Assembly (NCBI GenBank): GCA_934643865.1
Contig: CAKUCX010000011.1
Coordinates: forward strand, 1 to 64,000
From: an uncultured Kiritimatiellota bacterium
GTDB lineage: Bacteria; Verrucomicrobiota; Kiritimatiellia; RFP12; UBA1067
Length of the DNA stretch: 64,000 nt
Direction of reading: 5' to 3'
Part shown: positions 30,969 to 39,477 of the stretch, piece after piece
Position numbering within the stretch: the first letter of the stretch is position 1
Layout of the letters: the number at the start of each line of letters is the position of its first letter
The notes under the pieces: generated by a model
Told to the model about the DNA's origin: nothing
Databases searched by the model: none
The model's input: only the letters and a program-made list of their open reading frames with translations
Position numbers and translations under genes: made by a program

Positions 30969-32109
30969 CCTCCGCTTCCGGGGCGGCGAGCCGGGCGGCG
31001 AGCGCGCGCTTCGCGGCGGCGAAGCGCGCGTCGAGCCGCGCGTAGGCCGCCTGCCGCGCGGCGGCGAAGCGGTCACGGAGCTGCGGGTCCTCCACACGCC
31101 GGACGACCTCCTCGGCAAGCGCGTCCCAGTCGCAGGCGAAGACCGACCCCACCGTCGTCTCGCCGAAGTTCGCGAGCCAGTTCGCGAGCTTCGAGCCGCG
31201 CGCGATCCCCATGACGGGCGTGCCGACGTTCGCGGCGAGGATGAGAAGATGCAGGCGGCTCGACAGGACGAGGTCGCACGCTGCGGCCTGCCCGGCGACG
31301 GCGTCGGGCGTCGCGCCGCCGAATATGTCGGCGACGCCGAGCGCGCGCATGAACACCGCGTCGGTCTTCGGATTCATCGGTACGCCGACGACGCGGACGC
31401 CCGCCGCCGCGAGACGCGCGAGGAAACGCTTCACGCCCGCCACGTCCCGGACGGCGCGCTGCGCCGAGAGGCAGAGGCCGAGCGTCGGGGCGGCGGCGCG
31501 TGCGGACGGGGCGGCGGCGCGCGGACGGCTCTGGTTGACGGCCGTGTCGGCCGCCACCTCCGCGCCCGCGAATCCGAAACGCGCGAGCTCCGCCGCGCTT
31601 TCGGGGTCGCGCGTCCACACGCCCGCGCAGCGCGGGAGGGTCGCGCGCAGAAGGCGCGCGAGACGCGCACGCAGAAGGCGCTCGTAGAGGCCGACGGCCC
31701 CCAGGCACGCGAGCACCTTCCGCCGGCGACCGTGCGCCGCGAAGAAGACGGGGTTGAGCTCGCTGTCCATGCCGACCGACCAGACGAACGTCCGCACGCC
31801 CGCGCGCTGCGCCCGCCGCAGGAGATCGAGCGAGACGAACGGGTAGTCCGAAAGCCCCGTCGCCCCGCACCAGACGTAGACGTCGAAGGCGCGGACGGCG
31901 GCGTCGAAGGCCGCCGCCGGCGTGCCGGCGAAACCGTAGGGCGGAAGGACCTTCACGCCCAGCAGCGCTTCGGCCGCAGGGTCGTTCGTCGCGACCGCGA
32001 GCTCGGCCGCCGGCGCGATCTCGCGCATCATCTCCACGACGCAGGCGAGGATCGCCTCGTCGCCGATGTTGTCGCAGCCAAACGGAACGCCGCCGAGGAG
32101 AATCCTCAT
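30952..32109 (-). CDS. polysaccharide pyruvyl transferase family protein
   Basis: The 385-residue protein resembles CsaB/WcaK-type pyruvyl transferases. It has an N-terminal GxxxxxNIGDEAILAC motif (GCDNIGDEAIL), a central GVWTRDPESAAEL segment and a C-terminal substrate region with LSSRLHLLILAANVGTPVMGI. Such enzymes add pyruvate ketals to surface glycans. The ATG at 32109 overlaps the stop of a 34-codon upstream ORF (ATGA), indicating coupled translation. The 3' end overlaps convergent metK by 17 bp. The Ala/Arg-rich tail is longer than needed for the fold. Confidence 0.82.
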   Translation of the reverse strand: MRILLGGVPFGCDNIGDEAILACVVEMMREIAPAAELAVATNDPAAEALLGVKVLPPYGFAGTPAAAFDAAVRAFDVYVWCGATGLSDYPFVSLDLLRRAQRAGVRTFVWSVGMDSELNPVFFAAHGRRRKVLACLGAVGLYERLLRARLARLLRATLPRCAGVWTRDPESAAELARFGFAGAEVAADTAVNQSRPRAAAPSARAAAPTLGLCLSAQRAVRDVAGVKRFLARLAAAGVRVVGVPMNPKTDAVFMRALGVADIFGGATPDAVAGQAAACDLVLSSRLHLLILAANVGTPVMGIARGSKLANWLANFGETTVGSVFACDWDALAEEVVRRVEDPQLRDRFAAARQAAYARLDARFAAAKRALAARLAAPEAEARARP

Positions 32110-32210
32110 GTGCGGACGCCTCCGGCCTGCGGGGGGACGCGGCCTTGCCGACAACAGGGCCGCAGGCGCCTGAAGCCCTTGACGCCTGAGGGGTTCTTCT
32201 CGGGTCTCAT
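32106..32210 (-). CDS. 34-residue leaderless upstream ORF coupled to the pyruvyl transferase gene
   Basis: The ORF starts with MRPEKNPSGVKGFRRLRPCC at an ATG lying 6 nt after TGCTATACT, the same leaderless spacing as the methyltransferase gene at 21763. Its TGA overlaps the ATG of the downstream gene. The peptide is basic, with no recognisable homology. It may serve mainly to bring ribosomes to the downstream start, or encode a small protein. It is too short to judge from composition alone. Confidence 0.5.
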   Translation of the reverse strand: MRPEKNPSGVKGFRRLRPCCRQGRVPPQAGGVRT

Positions 32211-32216
32211 GCCGGC

Positions 32217-32225
32217 AGTATAGCA
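32217..32225 (-). promoter_or_regulatory. extended -10 promoter of the upstream ORF/pyruvyl transferase pair
   Basis: The minus strand reads TGCTATACT with 6 nt to the ATG of the 34-codon ORF and 107 nt to the main gene. Confidence 0.65.
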
Positions 32226-32248
32226 CATCCCCCCTGCGCCGACGGCGT

Positions 32249-33472
32249 TCAGCGTCCGTCTCCCAGGATTTTGTGCTTGAGGCGGCCCAGGAAGGACTTG
32301 ACGAAAAGGCGGCGCGCCATGCGCGGCTTCAGCGCCGCGAGGGCCGCCTGCGCCATCGCGTCGCCATGGCGAAGCCAGCGCTGCGAGAGGAGCCAGTAGT
32401 CGTATTCGTCCCGGTGCGCGCGGTAGTCCTTCACGTCGAACACGCGGGCGAACCGGTCGAGCGCGCCGAGCGCGTCCAGAAGAAGGATCGTGCGTCGGCA
32501 CTTCGAGCAGCGTCCGCAGTTCGGGAAGCCGTTGGCGCTGCCCGCGCCCGCCTGGAAACAGCAGTCCAGATACTTCTGGGCCGCCGCGTCGTCCGCGAGC
32601 TGCACGAGCTTGTCCCGGCGCGTGAGCGCGAATCCCGCCGGGACAACCTGCAGCGTGCGCGTCGTGAAGGCGATCGCTCCCAGCGCATCCATCCAGGCGG
32701 AGTCCTCGACGGCGTGTTCGGAGAGCCGGCAGTCGCGGAAGTCGTAGCCGTCCGAGGCGTAGAGATAGACGCCCCAGAGCTTCGCGAGCATGTGGATCGC
32801 AAAGGCGTTCGAATACTTGACGGCCAAGGCGTGGTCGCGCGGGAACGCCGCATGGAGATTCGAGTCCGCCTCGACGAGCGCGTAGCCGTACTCCGCGGCG
32901 AACGCCCGCGCCTGGCGGCGCTGCCATGCGAACTGCTGCGCTTCCCGCCCCTTCTTGTACGCGCCGACGTTGAAGATGACGAGATGCGTGATTTCGTGCG
33001 CGCCGCCGCGCCCCTTCCCGTAGGCATGCACCGCCTGCAGCGAATCGACGCCGCAGGAGATGCCCGTGCCGACCTTTCCGGCGGTGACGAGCGGCGCCGT
33101 CGCCGCAGGCGCGGAGATCGCCGGCGCCACGAGGCCCGGCTCGGCCTTGACGACGGCCGGCACAAGCGTCTCGGTGAGGTTGTGGAGAAGTTCCGCCGTG
33201 ACGGGCGCGACGCTCACGAGATCGTAGCCTTCGTGCAGGGCCGTGTAGAGAAGTCCGACGAGAAAGGCGTCGCCGCGTGCGACGTTCAGGTACGGCGCAT
33301 ATGCCGCCTCGACCTCGAACCAGAGCGCGCGCGTCTCGCCCGCGACATCGACCTGCGCGACGGCCCGCGCGCGGCCCGCGCCCGTTTCAAGGACGGGCCG
33401 CCCGATGACCATCGTCCGGCGGCCGGCCGTCGCACGCGCGGCACGGCGTCCGCTCTGTTCGGCGCTTGGCAT
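32249..33472 (-). CDS. PP-loop (adenine nucleotide alpha-hydrolase) superfamily protein
   Basis: The 407-residue protein contains a PP-loop-like ATP motif, S139-C-G-V-D-S144, in the HUP-fold position where the classic form is SGGxDS; the first Gly is replaced by Cys. A Cys-x2-Cys-x2-Cys cluster (FPNCGRCSKCRRT) lies in the C-terminal half and probably binds zinc. Such proteins activate a substrate by adenylation (amidation, thiolation or sugar modification). Its place beside the pyruvyl transferase suggests a glycan-modification role. The ATG at 33472 is 10 nt after TGGTATAAT, so the mRNA is nearly leaderless. A second start at MVIGRP, 20 codons in, is possible. Confidence 0.72.
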   Translation of the reverse strand: MPSAEQSGRRAARATAGRRTMVIGRPVLETGAGRARAVAQVDVAGETRALWFEVEAAYAPYLNVARGDAFLVGLLYTALHEGYDLVSVAPVTAELLHNLTETLVPAVVKAEPGLVAPAISAPAATAPLVTAGKVGTGISCGVDSLQAVHAYGKGRGGAHEITHLVIFNVGAYKKGREAQQFAWQRRQARAFAAEYGYALVEADSNLHAAFPRDHALAVKYSNAFAIHMLAKLWGVYLYASDGYDFRDCRLSEHAVEDSAWMDALGAIAFTTRTLQVVPAGFALTRRDKLVQLADDAAAQKYLDCCFQAGAGSANGFPNCGRCSKCRRTILLLDALGALDRFARVFDVKDYRAHRDEYDYWLLSQRWLRHGDAMAQAALAALKPRMARRLFVKSFLGRLKHKILGDGR

Positions 33473-33482
33473 TCCGCCGCCC

Positions 33483-33491
33483 ATTATACCA
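33483..33491 (-). promoter_or_regulatory. extended -10 promoter of the PP-loop gene
   Basis: The minus strand reads TGGTATAAT with 10 nt to the ATG at 33472. Confidence 0.7.
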
Positions 33492-33623
33492 CAGATTCCG
33501 CCCCGACCGCCGAGCGTCCAGGGACCCGGCACTGCGCGCAACAGGGCGGCAAGCAGACTGCGCGGCAGGCGGCGGACGGCCCTGGGGCGAGACGACGAAA
33601 AACGGCCCGCGCGCGAGGCGACA

Positions 33624-33632
33624 TGGTATAAT
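33624..33632 (+). promoter_or_regulatory. extended -10 promoter of dapL
   Basis: The plus strand reads TGGTATAAT, 42 nt before the ATG at 33675, divergent from the PP-loop promoter. Confidence 0.7.
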
Positions 33633-33674
33633 GGACGGTGTCTTTGAACCCAAACGGAAACGGAACGACAGAAG

Positions 33675-34904
33675 ATGATCCGCGTCAACGAAAACTACCT
33701 GAAGATCCAGGCCAGCTACCTGTTCACCGAAATCGCCCACCGCGTCAAGGCCCACCAGGAGGCCCATCCCGAGGCGAAGATCATCCGCCTCGGCATCGGC
33801 GACGTCACCGAGCCCCTCGCACCCGCCGTCGTCGCAGCGATGCACAGGGCCGTCGACGACGAGGCCGCCCGCGAGACGTTCCACGGCTACGGCCCCGAGC
33901 AGGGCTACGCCTTCCTGCGCGAGGCCGCCGCCGCCCACGACTTCCAGGCCCAGGGCCTCGACGTCGCCGCCGACGAGATCTTCATCTCCGACGGCGCCAA
34001 GTGCGACTGCGCCAACATCCAGGAGATCTTCGGCGCGGACGTGCGCATCGCGGTCGGCGACCCCGTCTACCCCGTCTACGTGGACACGAACGTCATGGCC
34101 GGCCGCACGGGCGCGAGCGTGGACGGCCGCTACGCCAACCTCGTCTACCTCGACGGCACGGCCGCAAACGGCTACGTGCCCTCCCCCGCCGACCTCAAGG
34201 AACCCGTCGACGTCGTCTACCTCTGCTACCCGAACAACCCCACCGGCGCCGTCGCCACCCTCGCGCAGCTCCAGGCGTGGGTGGACTGGGCGCGCGCGAA
34301 CAAGGCGCTCATCCTTTTCGACGCCGCCTACGAGGCCTTCATCCGCACGCCCGGCATCCCCCGCTCGATCTACGCCTGCGAGGGCGCGCGCAGCTGCGCG
34401 ATCGAGTTCCGCAGCTACTCGAAGACGGCCGGCTTCACGGGCGTGCGCTGCGGCTACACGGTCGTGCCGAAGGGACTCGTCGGCTACACGCAGGACGGGA
34501 CGCCCGTCGAACTGCGGCCCCTCTGGACGCGTCGCCAGACGACGAAGTTCAACGGCTGCAGCTACATCACCCAGCGCGGCGCGGCGGCGATCTACACGCC
34601 CGAAGGACAGGCCCAGGTGAAGGCCACCATCGACTTCTACCTCGAAAACGCCCGGATCGTCAAGACCGCCCTCGCCCGGCACGGCTACTCCATCACGGGC
34701 GGCGTCGACTCCCCCTACCTCTGGGTGGACGTCAAGGGCGACTCCTGGGACTTCTTCGACCGCATCCTCAAGGAGGCGAACGTCGTCACCACCCCGGGCG
34801 CCGGCTTCGGAAAGGACGGCGAGGGCTACATCCGCATCTCCGCCTTCAACAGCCGCGCGAACGTCGAGGAGGCCGTCACCCGCCTCGCGCGCGTCCTCGG
34901 CTGA
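33675..34904 (+). CDS. dapL: LL-diaminopimelate aminotransferase
   Basis: The 409-residue PLP enzyme converts tetrahydrodipicolinate directly to LL-diaminopimelate, the short lysine/peptidoglycan route used by Chlamydiae, Verrucomicrobia and plants. Family features are the N-terminal YLFTEIAHRV and RLGIGDVTEPL, SDGAKCDCANIQ in the active-site region, YPNNPTGAV, and the PLP-binding Lys in SYSKTAGFTGVRCGYTVVP. The length is as expected. It ends 4 bp from a convergent gene with no terminator in between. Confidence 0.95.
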   Translation: MIRVNENYLKIQASYLFTEIAHRVKAHQEAHPEAKIIRLGIGDVTEPLAPAVVAAMHRAVDDEAARETFHGYGPEQGYAFLREAAAAHDFQAQGLDVAADEIFISDGAKCDCANIQEIFGADVRIAVGDPVYPVYVDTNVMAGRTGASVDGRYANLVYLDGTAANGYVPSPADLKEPVDVVYLCYPNNPTGAVATLAQLQAWVDWARANKALILFDAAYEAFIRTPGIPRSIYACEGARSCAIEFRSYSKTAGFTGVRCGYTVVPKGLVGYTQDGTPVELRPLWTRRQTTKFNGCSYITQRGAAAIYTPEGQAQVKATIDFYLENARIVKTALARHGYSITGGVDSPYLWVDVKGDSWDFFDRILKEANVVTTPGAGFGKDGEGYIRISAFNSRANVEEAVTRLARVLG

Positions 34905-34908
34905 GGCC

Positions 34909-37314
34909 TCACTCGAAGTAGCGGTAGAGGAAGCGCCCGTCCGGGGCCGTGTCGCCGTGCAGGTAGAAGTCGAGGATGTCGCCGTCCCCTCCCGGGCCCG
35001 GCGTGTTGTCCGCCCACTTGAAGCGGAGGTCGATGCGCCCGGACTGTCCCAGGGACGCGCGGGGAAGTGAGACTTCAAGCGACGAGCCCGAGATCTTCAT
35101 CGGCACCCGGGCGATCTCGCGCCAGGCCCACCCTCCCGTGCAGACCTCGAGGATCGCCGTGCGGTCGTCGGGCGGCGGTACGCGGTTGACGACGAAATGG
35201 AAATGGTTCCAGTTCGGACGCGGATCGTCCGGCACCAGGGCCGCCGAGAGGAAGAGGCGCATCCAGGCCGGGTCGGTACGGGGTGAAATCGGCGCGGCGC
35301 AGTCCACGCGGAACCGCAGCGTCGTGGCGTCATGCTCGACCCGGCACTCCGCCAGGTCGTTGCGTCCCGTCGAATCACGATAGCGGCGCGTACCGTATCC
35401 GGCGGCATCGCGCGGCTGCGTGTCGCCCAGGGCGTCCCGGTAGACGGGATGCTCCCGCGCGGCCCGCTGGGGGCGCACCCCGCGGAAAGCCCGCACGCCC
35501 TGCACGAGCTGGTAGTAGAAGTGGTCCTTCAGCACGCCCGCGCTGGGTTCGATGTCACGGCTGCACGGCGGCGAGAACTGGTCGGGGAAGGCCCCCTCCG
35601 TTCCCATCCACGACGGGAAATGAAGGGCGACGTACTCGTTCCACCCCGTGATGAAGAGGTAGTCGGGATCGATCTCGCGGGCCCGCGCCAGCTGCTGGGC
35701 GAACCCATCCCCCCAAAGGAAGCGCAGGGGTTCGTCGCGGCGTGGATTGCGGTCGGGGGCGTAGTACAGGCGTTCTCCGGGCCGCAGTTCCGCCCCGGAG
35801 GGCCCCATGTAGGCCCGGCCGAACACATTGACGTCGTTCATCGCGGCAAGCCCGCACCCGCCGTCCCGCTTCCGCCAGGAATGGTTCTGGGCCACGCCGG
35901 CGGCGCACATCTCAAACGTCCCGTCGGAACGGCGCCCGTAGGCGTGCTGCGGATAGCACTCCAGCCAGCACCACTGGTTGGGCGCGGCGGGGCCGGCCGT
36001 GTAGGAGGGCTGCAGCGGACGGAAGGTGAAGAAGCGGAGCGTCTCCTCGCAGGCGCGGCGCTCTTCGGCGGAGGCCGCCGGATCCTTCGCCCTCCGGGCG
36101 ATGACGCAGGGATCCGCGTGTACGAGGGGGCGTCCCTCCCAGTAGTGCCAGAGATCCCGGAACCGGCCCGGGCGATAGACGTCCCGGTACAGCTGGAGCA
36201 GGCTCTTCACCTGAACCGGCTGTTCCCCAAAGGGCAGCATGAAGGCGACGCGCGGCGTCCGGAATCCATCCCGCCGAAGGGCCGCCCATGTCTTCGCCAG
36301 CGTCCAGAACGAAGCCATCCACGTGCGCTCGCCGTTCGTGGCGTCAAAGACGACGGCGTCGACGCCGGCTGCGGCGAGCATCTGGGCATGGCGGTGCGAC
36401 ACCCAGGCATCCGTGGTGCGGTAGTAGCCGAAGAGGGGCTGATCCCAGTGGTGGCGCATCCAGAAAGGCCCCCACTTCGGATCCCCGGGGCGGTCCGCGA
36501 GGGAGGGATCGGAAGCGAGGATTTCGGCGTTGTTCACGGGCAGCGCGGGGTTGTCGCAGCCCTCGTGCCATGTCCAGTAGAAGATGCCGACCTGCCGGCG
36601 GCGCGGGGACGGCAGCGTCCGGGCATCCCCTAGAATGCGGCCGAGCCCGTCGATGGCGTCCCAGGTGTCCGCGAAGAGGTCACGCTCGGCGAAGACCCGT
36701 CCGGGGATCAGCCGGCCCTCCGCATCCGAGACGCCGTCCGTCTCGGCCGGCGCGCAGGTCGGCCCCGACAGCAGCCGGTAGAGGGCCCAGTCCCCCGCAA
36801 AGGGGACGTCCAGGCCCGCGACCGTCACGGCGAACTCGAAGGCGCCCGCGACAGGGCGTCCGTCCACGTAGGATTCCGCGCCGGCGACGCCCCTTGGCGA
36901 TTTCCACACGCCGACCGTCTCAGTCCCCCGCGAGAGTTCCGCGTAGTAGGTTCCGGCCGGGTGGGGCTTGAAGGAAAGGCGTAGCGTGGCGTTGTCGGGG
37001 AAGTCCTCAAAGCGCCGGGCGGCAAGGGCGCCCCGGGCGCAGGAGGCCTCCACGCTCCCCGCCCAGGGATAGAGCGAAAGGGTGAGCCCGCCCCTGTCGT
37101 TCCCGTAGCTGGGGCAGCGGGCGTCGACGCCGACGATGTCCCGCTCGACCGAGAAGCGGACGCCCGCCCTGCCATCGGCCCCTATCCGCTGGGGACGATG
37201 GCCCTCGGCCCCATCATGGAGAGGGATCCGCCCCTCCCACGCACCCGCCCGCACAGGCGCCCGCCCCAGCGCCAGGAGAACAAGCGCGAGCGGAATCTTC
37301 AGCCGTGTCTTCAT
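34909..37314 (-). CDS. large secreted protein, possible GH71/GH99-like hydrolase
   Basis: The 801-residue protein has a signal peptide (MKTRLKIPLALVLLALGRAPVRAGA). Residues of about 25-220 form an N-terminal beta domain. A central (beta/alpha)-type region contains QVGIFYWTWHEG, GVDAVVFDATNG, VAFMLPFGEQP and YLFITGWNEYVALHFP, the pattern of GH71/GH99-like barrels seen in Planctomycetes and Lentisphaerae. A C-terminal carbohydrate-binding-like beta domain follows. The family assignment and substrate are uncertain. The first 101 bp overlap the 3' end of queH in another frame. Confidence 0.7.
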   Translation of the reverse strand: MKTRLKIPLALVLLALGRAPVRAGAWEGRIPLHDGAEGHRPQRIGADGRAGVRFSVERDIVGVDARCPSYGNDRGGLTLSLYPWAGSVEASCARGALAARRFEDFPDNATLRLSFKPHPAGTYYAELSRGTETVGVWKSPRGVAGAESYVDGRPVAGAFEFAVTVAGLDVPFAGDWALYRLLSGPTCAPAETDGVSDAEGRLIPGRVFAERDLFADTWDAIDGLGRILGDARTLPSPRRRQVGIFYWTWHEGCDNPALPVNNAEILASDPSLADRPGDPKWGPFWMRHHWDQPLFGYYRTTDAWVSHRHAQMLAAAGVDAVVFDATNGERTWMASFWTLAKTWAALRRDGFRTPRVAFMLPFGEQPVQVKSLLQLYRDVYRPGRFRDLWHYWEGRPLVHADPCVIARRAKDPAASAEERRACEETLRFFTFRPLQPSYTAGPAAPNQWCWLECYPQHAYGRRSDGTFEMCAAGVAQNHSWRKRDGGCGLAAMNDVNVFGRAYMGPSGAELRPGERLYYAPDRNPRRDEPLRFLWGDGFAQQLARAREIDPDYLFITGWNEYVALHFPSWMGTEGAFPDQFSPPCSRDIEPSAGVLKDHFYYQLVQGVRAFRGVRPQRAAREHPVYRDALGDTQPRDAAGYGTRRYRDSTGRNDLAECRVEHDATTLRFRVDCAAPISPRTDPAWMRLFLSAALVPDDPRPNWNHFHFVVNRVPPPDDRTAILEVCTGGWAWREIARVPMKISGSSLEVSLPRASLGQSGRIDLRFKWADNTPGPGGDGDILDFYLHGDTAPDGRFLYRYFE

Positions 37315-37900
37315 GTGTACGCCCCCCGGTCCGCCGCAGTCTGGAGAACTCGCACCCGCAATGGGACTGGCGGTAAAGTCCCAATTCCGCCGACCGCTTC
37401 AGCGAACGGAGGAAGCCGTCTCCCTTCTTGAAGTCGCGCGCGAGGAACATCGGCGCGGCGGATGCGCTGCCGCCGCAGGGGGCGGCCGAGACCGTCCACG
37501 CCGCCTCCTCGCCGGCGGCGAAGACAACGGGCGAGACCTTGTGCGGCGAGACGGTGAGCGAGGTCGTGAACGCCTCGTAGCCGTGCGCGGCGGCATAGGC
37601 GGCCGTGCGGGCGAGCGAATAGCGGAAACAGCGCGCGCAGCGGGCGCCCTTCTCCGGCTCGCGCTCGAAGCCGCGCGCGACCTGTTCCAGCCAGTCCGCG
37701 TGGTCGTAGGCGTCGGCGACGACCGGCACGCCGTCCGCCGCACCGAGCCGCCGCGCCGCCGCGAGGCGGCGCGCGAACTCGTCAGCCGTGTCGATGTTGC
37801 AGTTCGAGAAGAAGAGGGCCACGTCGTGGCCCTCCTCCCTCAGGCGCGGCGCGCAGGCGCTCGCGCACGGTCCGCAGCAGGTGTGCAGCAGCACCTTCAC
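37214..37900 (-). CDS. queH: epoxyqueuosine reductase QueH
   Basis: The 228-residue protein reduces epoxyqueuosine to queuosine in tRNA. Conserved metal and Fe-S Cys motifs are present: HTCCGPC at residues 6-12, CARCF in the middle and CGCEFS near the normal end. After CGCEFS the frame continues for about 44 residues rich in Gly, Ala and Cys into the next gene, an unusual tail. It starts with GTG 1 nt after the guaB stop, so it is co-translated with guaB. Confidence 0.9.
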   Translation of the reverse strand: MKVLLHTCCGPCASACAPRLREEGHDVALFFSNCNIDTADEFARRLAAARRLGAADGVPVVADAYDHADWLEQVARGFEREPEKGARCARCFRYSLARTAAYAAAHGYEAFTTSLTVSPHKVSPVVFAAGEEAAWTVSAAPCGGSASAAPMFLARDFKKGDGFLRSLKRSAELGLYRQSHCGCEFSRLRRTGGRTHEDTAEDSARACSPGAGAGACAGGCVGGADPSP

Positions 37901-37901
37901 G

Positions 37902-39404
37902 TCACGTCCGGTAGTTCGGCGCTTCCTTCGTGATCGTGATGTCGTGCGGACGCGCCTCGCGCTGGCCCGCCGCCGTCACGCGGTAGAACTTGCCGCGCGC
38001 CTGCAGCTCGGCGATCGTCTTCGTGCCGCAGTAGCCGAGCGACGCGCGCAGGCCGCCGCAGAACTGCGTCATGATCGACGACACGTGGCCCGAATACGGC
38101 ACCATGCCCTCGATGCCCTGCGGCACGAGGTCGTCCTCGCTCTCGTTGTCCTGGAAGTAGCGCGCGCGCGAACCCTTGCCGTTCTTGAGCGCGGCCATCG
38201 AGCCCATGCCGCGGTAGACGACGTACTTGCGCCCGTTCGCGTAGATCTTCTCGCCCGGGCTCTCCTCCGTGCCCGCGAGGACGGAGCCGAGCATCACGCT
38301 GTCCGCGCCGGCGGCAAGCGCCTTCGGCACGTCGCCGGAGAGCTTGATGCCGCCGTCGGCGATCACCGCGACGCCCGAACCGCGCAGGGCCTTCGCCGCG
38401 CTGTAGACGGCAGTGAGCTGCGGGATGCCCACGCCGCAGACGACGCGCGTCGTGCAGATGGAGCCGGGGCCGATGCCGACCTTGACGGCGTGCGCGCCGC
38501 ACTTGGCGAGCGCGGCCGCCGCCTCGCCCGTCGCGATGTTGCCGGCGATCACGTCCACCTTCGGGAAGTTCTTGACGATGTACTTCGTCATCTCCATGAT
38601 GCCCTTCGAGTGGCCGTGGGCGGAGTCGACGACCACCACGTCCACGCCCGCCTCGGCGAGCTTCTCCATGCGCGTGAGGTCGCCCTTGCCGCCGCTGACG
38701 GAGGCCGAGACGCGCAGGCGGAACTGCTCGTCGCAGTTGTAGGAGGGGTTCTTGTTCTCGACAAGGCGCTGCACGTCGGTGAAGGAGTAGAGCCCCACGA
38801 CGTGCCCGACCTTGTCGACGAGCGGGAGCTTGCCCATCTTGTGGGCGCGCATGATGTCGTAGGCCTTCTTGAGGGAGGTGCCGGGCTTGGCGGTGATGGG
38901 GTCCTTCTGCATCACGTCGCGCAGCTTCGCGGCGTCCTTCGGCGCGTAGCGCATGTCGGCGCCCGAGATCATGCCGACGAGGCGGTCTTCGTCGTCGAGG
39001 ACGGGGAAGCCGTTGAACGTAAGGCCGAGGCGGCGCTTCTCCGCGCGGAGGAAGGCGATGTCGTCGTTCGCGTGGAAGCAGACAGGCTTGGCGATGAGGC
39101 CGTTGAGGTAGTTCTTGACCTTCGCGACCTCGGCGGCCTGGGCGTCCTCTTCGAGGTTCTTGTGGATGACGCCGACGCCGCCGGCAAGCGCCATCGCAAT
39201 CGCCATCGGGGCCTCGGTGACCGTGTCCATGGCCGCCGAGATGAACGGCACCTTCATCTTCTGGCGCGCGGTGAGCTTCGTCTCGAGCGAGGCGTCGTCC
39301 GGCAGGAAATCGGCATACTGGGTGACGAGCGTGACGTCGTCGTAGGTGAGGCCCTCGAACGGAAAGGTCTTCATGAAGGCGTCGAGATACTTGTTGGTGG
39401 CCAT
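37902..39404 (-). CDS. guaB: inosine-5'-monophosphate dehydrogenase
   Basis: The 500-residue enzyme oxidises IMP to XMP in guanine nucleotide synthesis. The catalytic loop GIGPGSICTTRVVCG (active Cys in SICT) is intact. The two CBS domains lie in the first half, from about residue 105 to 220 (PITAKPGTSLKKAYDIM belongs to the second). The N-terminal FEGLTYDDVTLV motif confirms the start at 39404, which has AGGAG upstream. Pairing with queH is unusual and may be only operonic convenience. Confidence 0.96.
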   Translation of the reverse strand: MATNKYLDAFMKTFPFEGLTYDDVTLVTQYADFLPDDASLETKLTARQKMKVPFISAAMDTVTEAPMAIAMALAGGVGVIHKNLEEDAQAAEVAKVKNYLNGLIAKPVCFHANDDIAFLRAEKRRLGLTFNGFPVLDDEDRLVGMISGADMRYAPKDAAKLRDVMQKDPITAKPGTSLKKAYDIMRAHKMGKLPLVDKVGHVVGLYSFTDVQRLVENKNPSYNCDEQFRLRVSASVSGGKGDLTRMEKLAEAGVDVVVVDSAHGHSKGIMEMTKYIVKNFPKVDVIAGNIATGEAAAALAKCGAHAVKVGIGPGSICTTRVVCGVGIPQLTAVYSAAKALRGSGVAVIADGGIKLSGDVPKALAAGADSVMLGSVLAGTEESPGEKIYANGRKYVVYRGMGSMAALKNGKGSRARYFQDNESEDDLVPQGIEGMVPYSGHVSSIMTQFCGGLRASLGYCGTKTIAELQARGKFYRVTAAGQREARPHDITITKEAPNYRT

Positions 39405-39435
39405 GCGTACTCCTGGTCTGTGCTTTTCCCGCGTA

Positions 39436-39441
39436 TTTATA
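39436..39441 (-). promoter_or_regulatory. probable -10 box of guaB
   Basis: The minus strand reads AGTATAAATAC about 31 nt before the ATG, giving TATAAA. It lacks the TGN extension seen elsewhere, so it is less certain. Confidence 0.4.
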
Positions 39442-39477
39442 CTCTTTCCGCGCCCGAAAGGCAAGCCGGAAGGCTTC

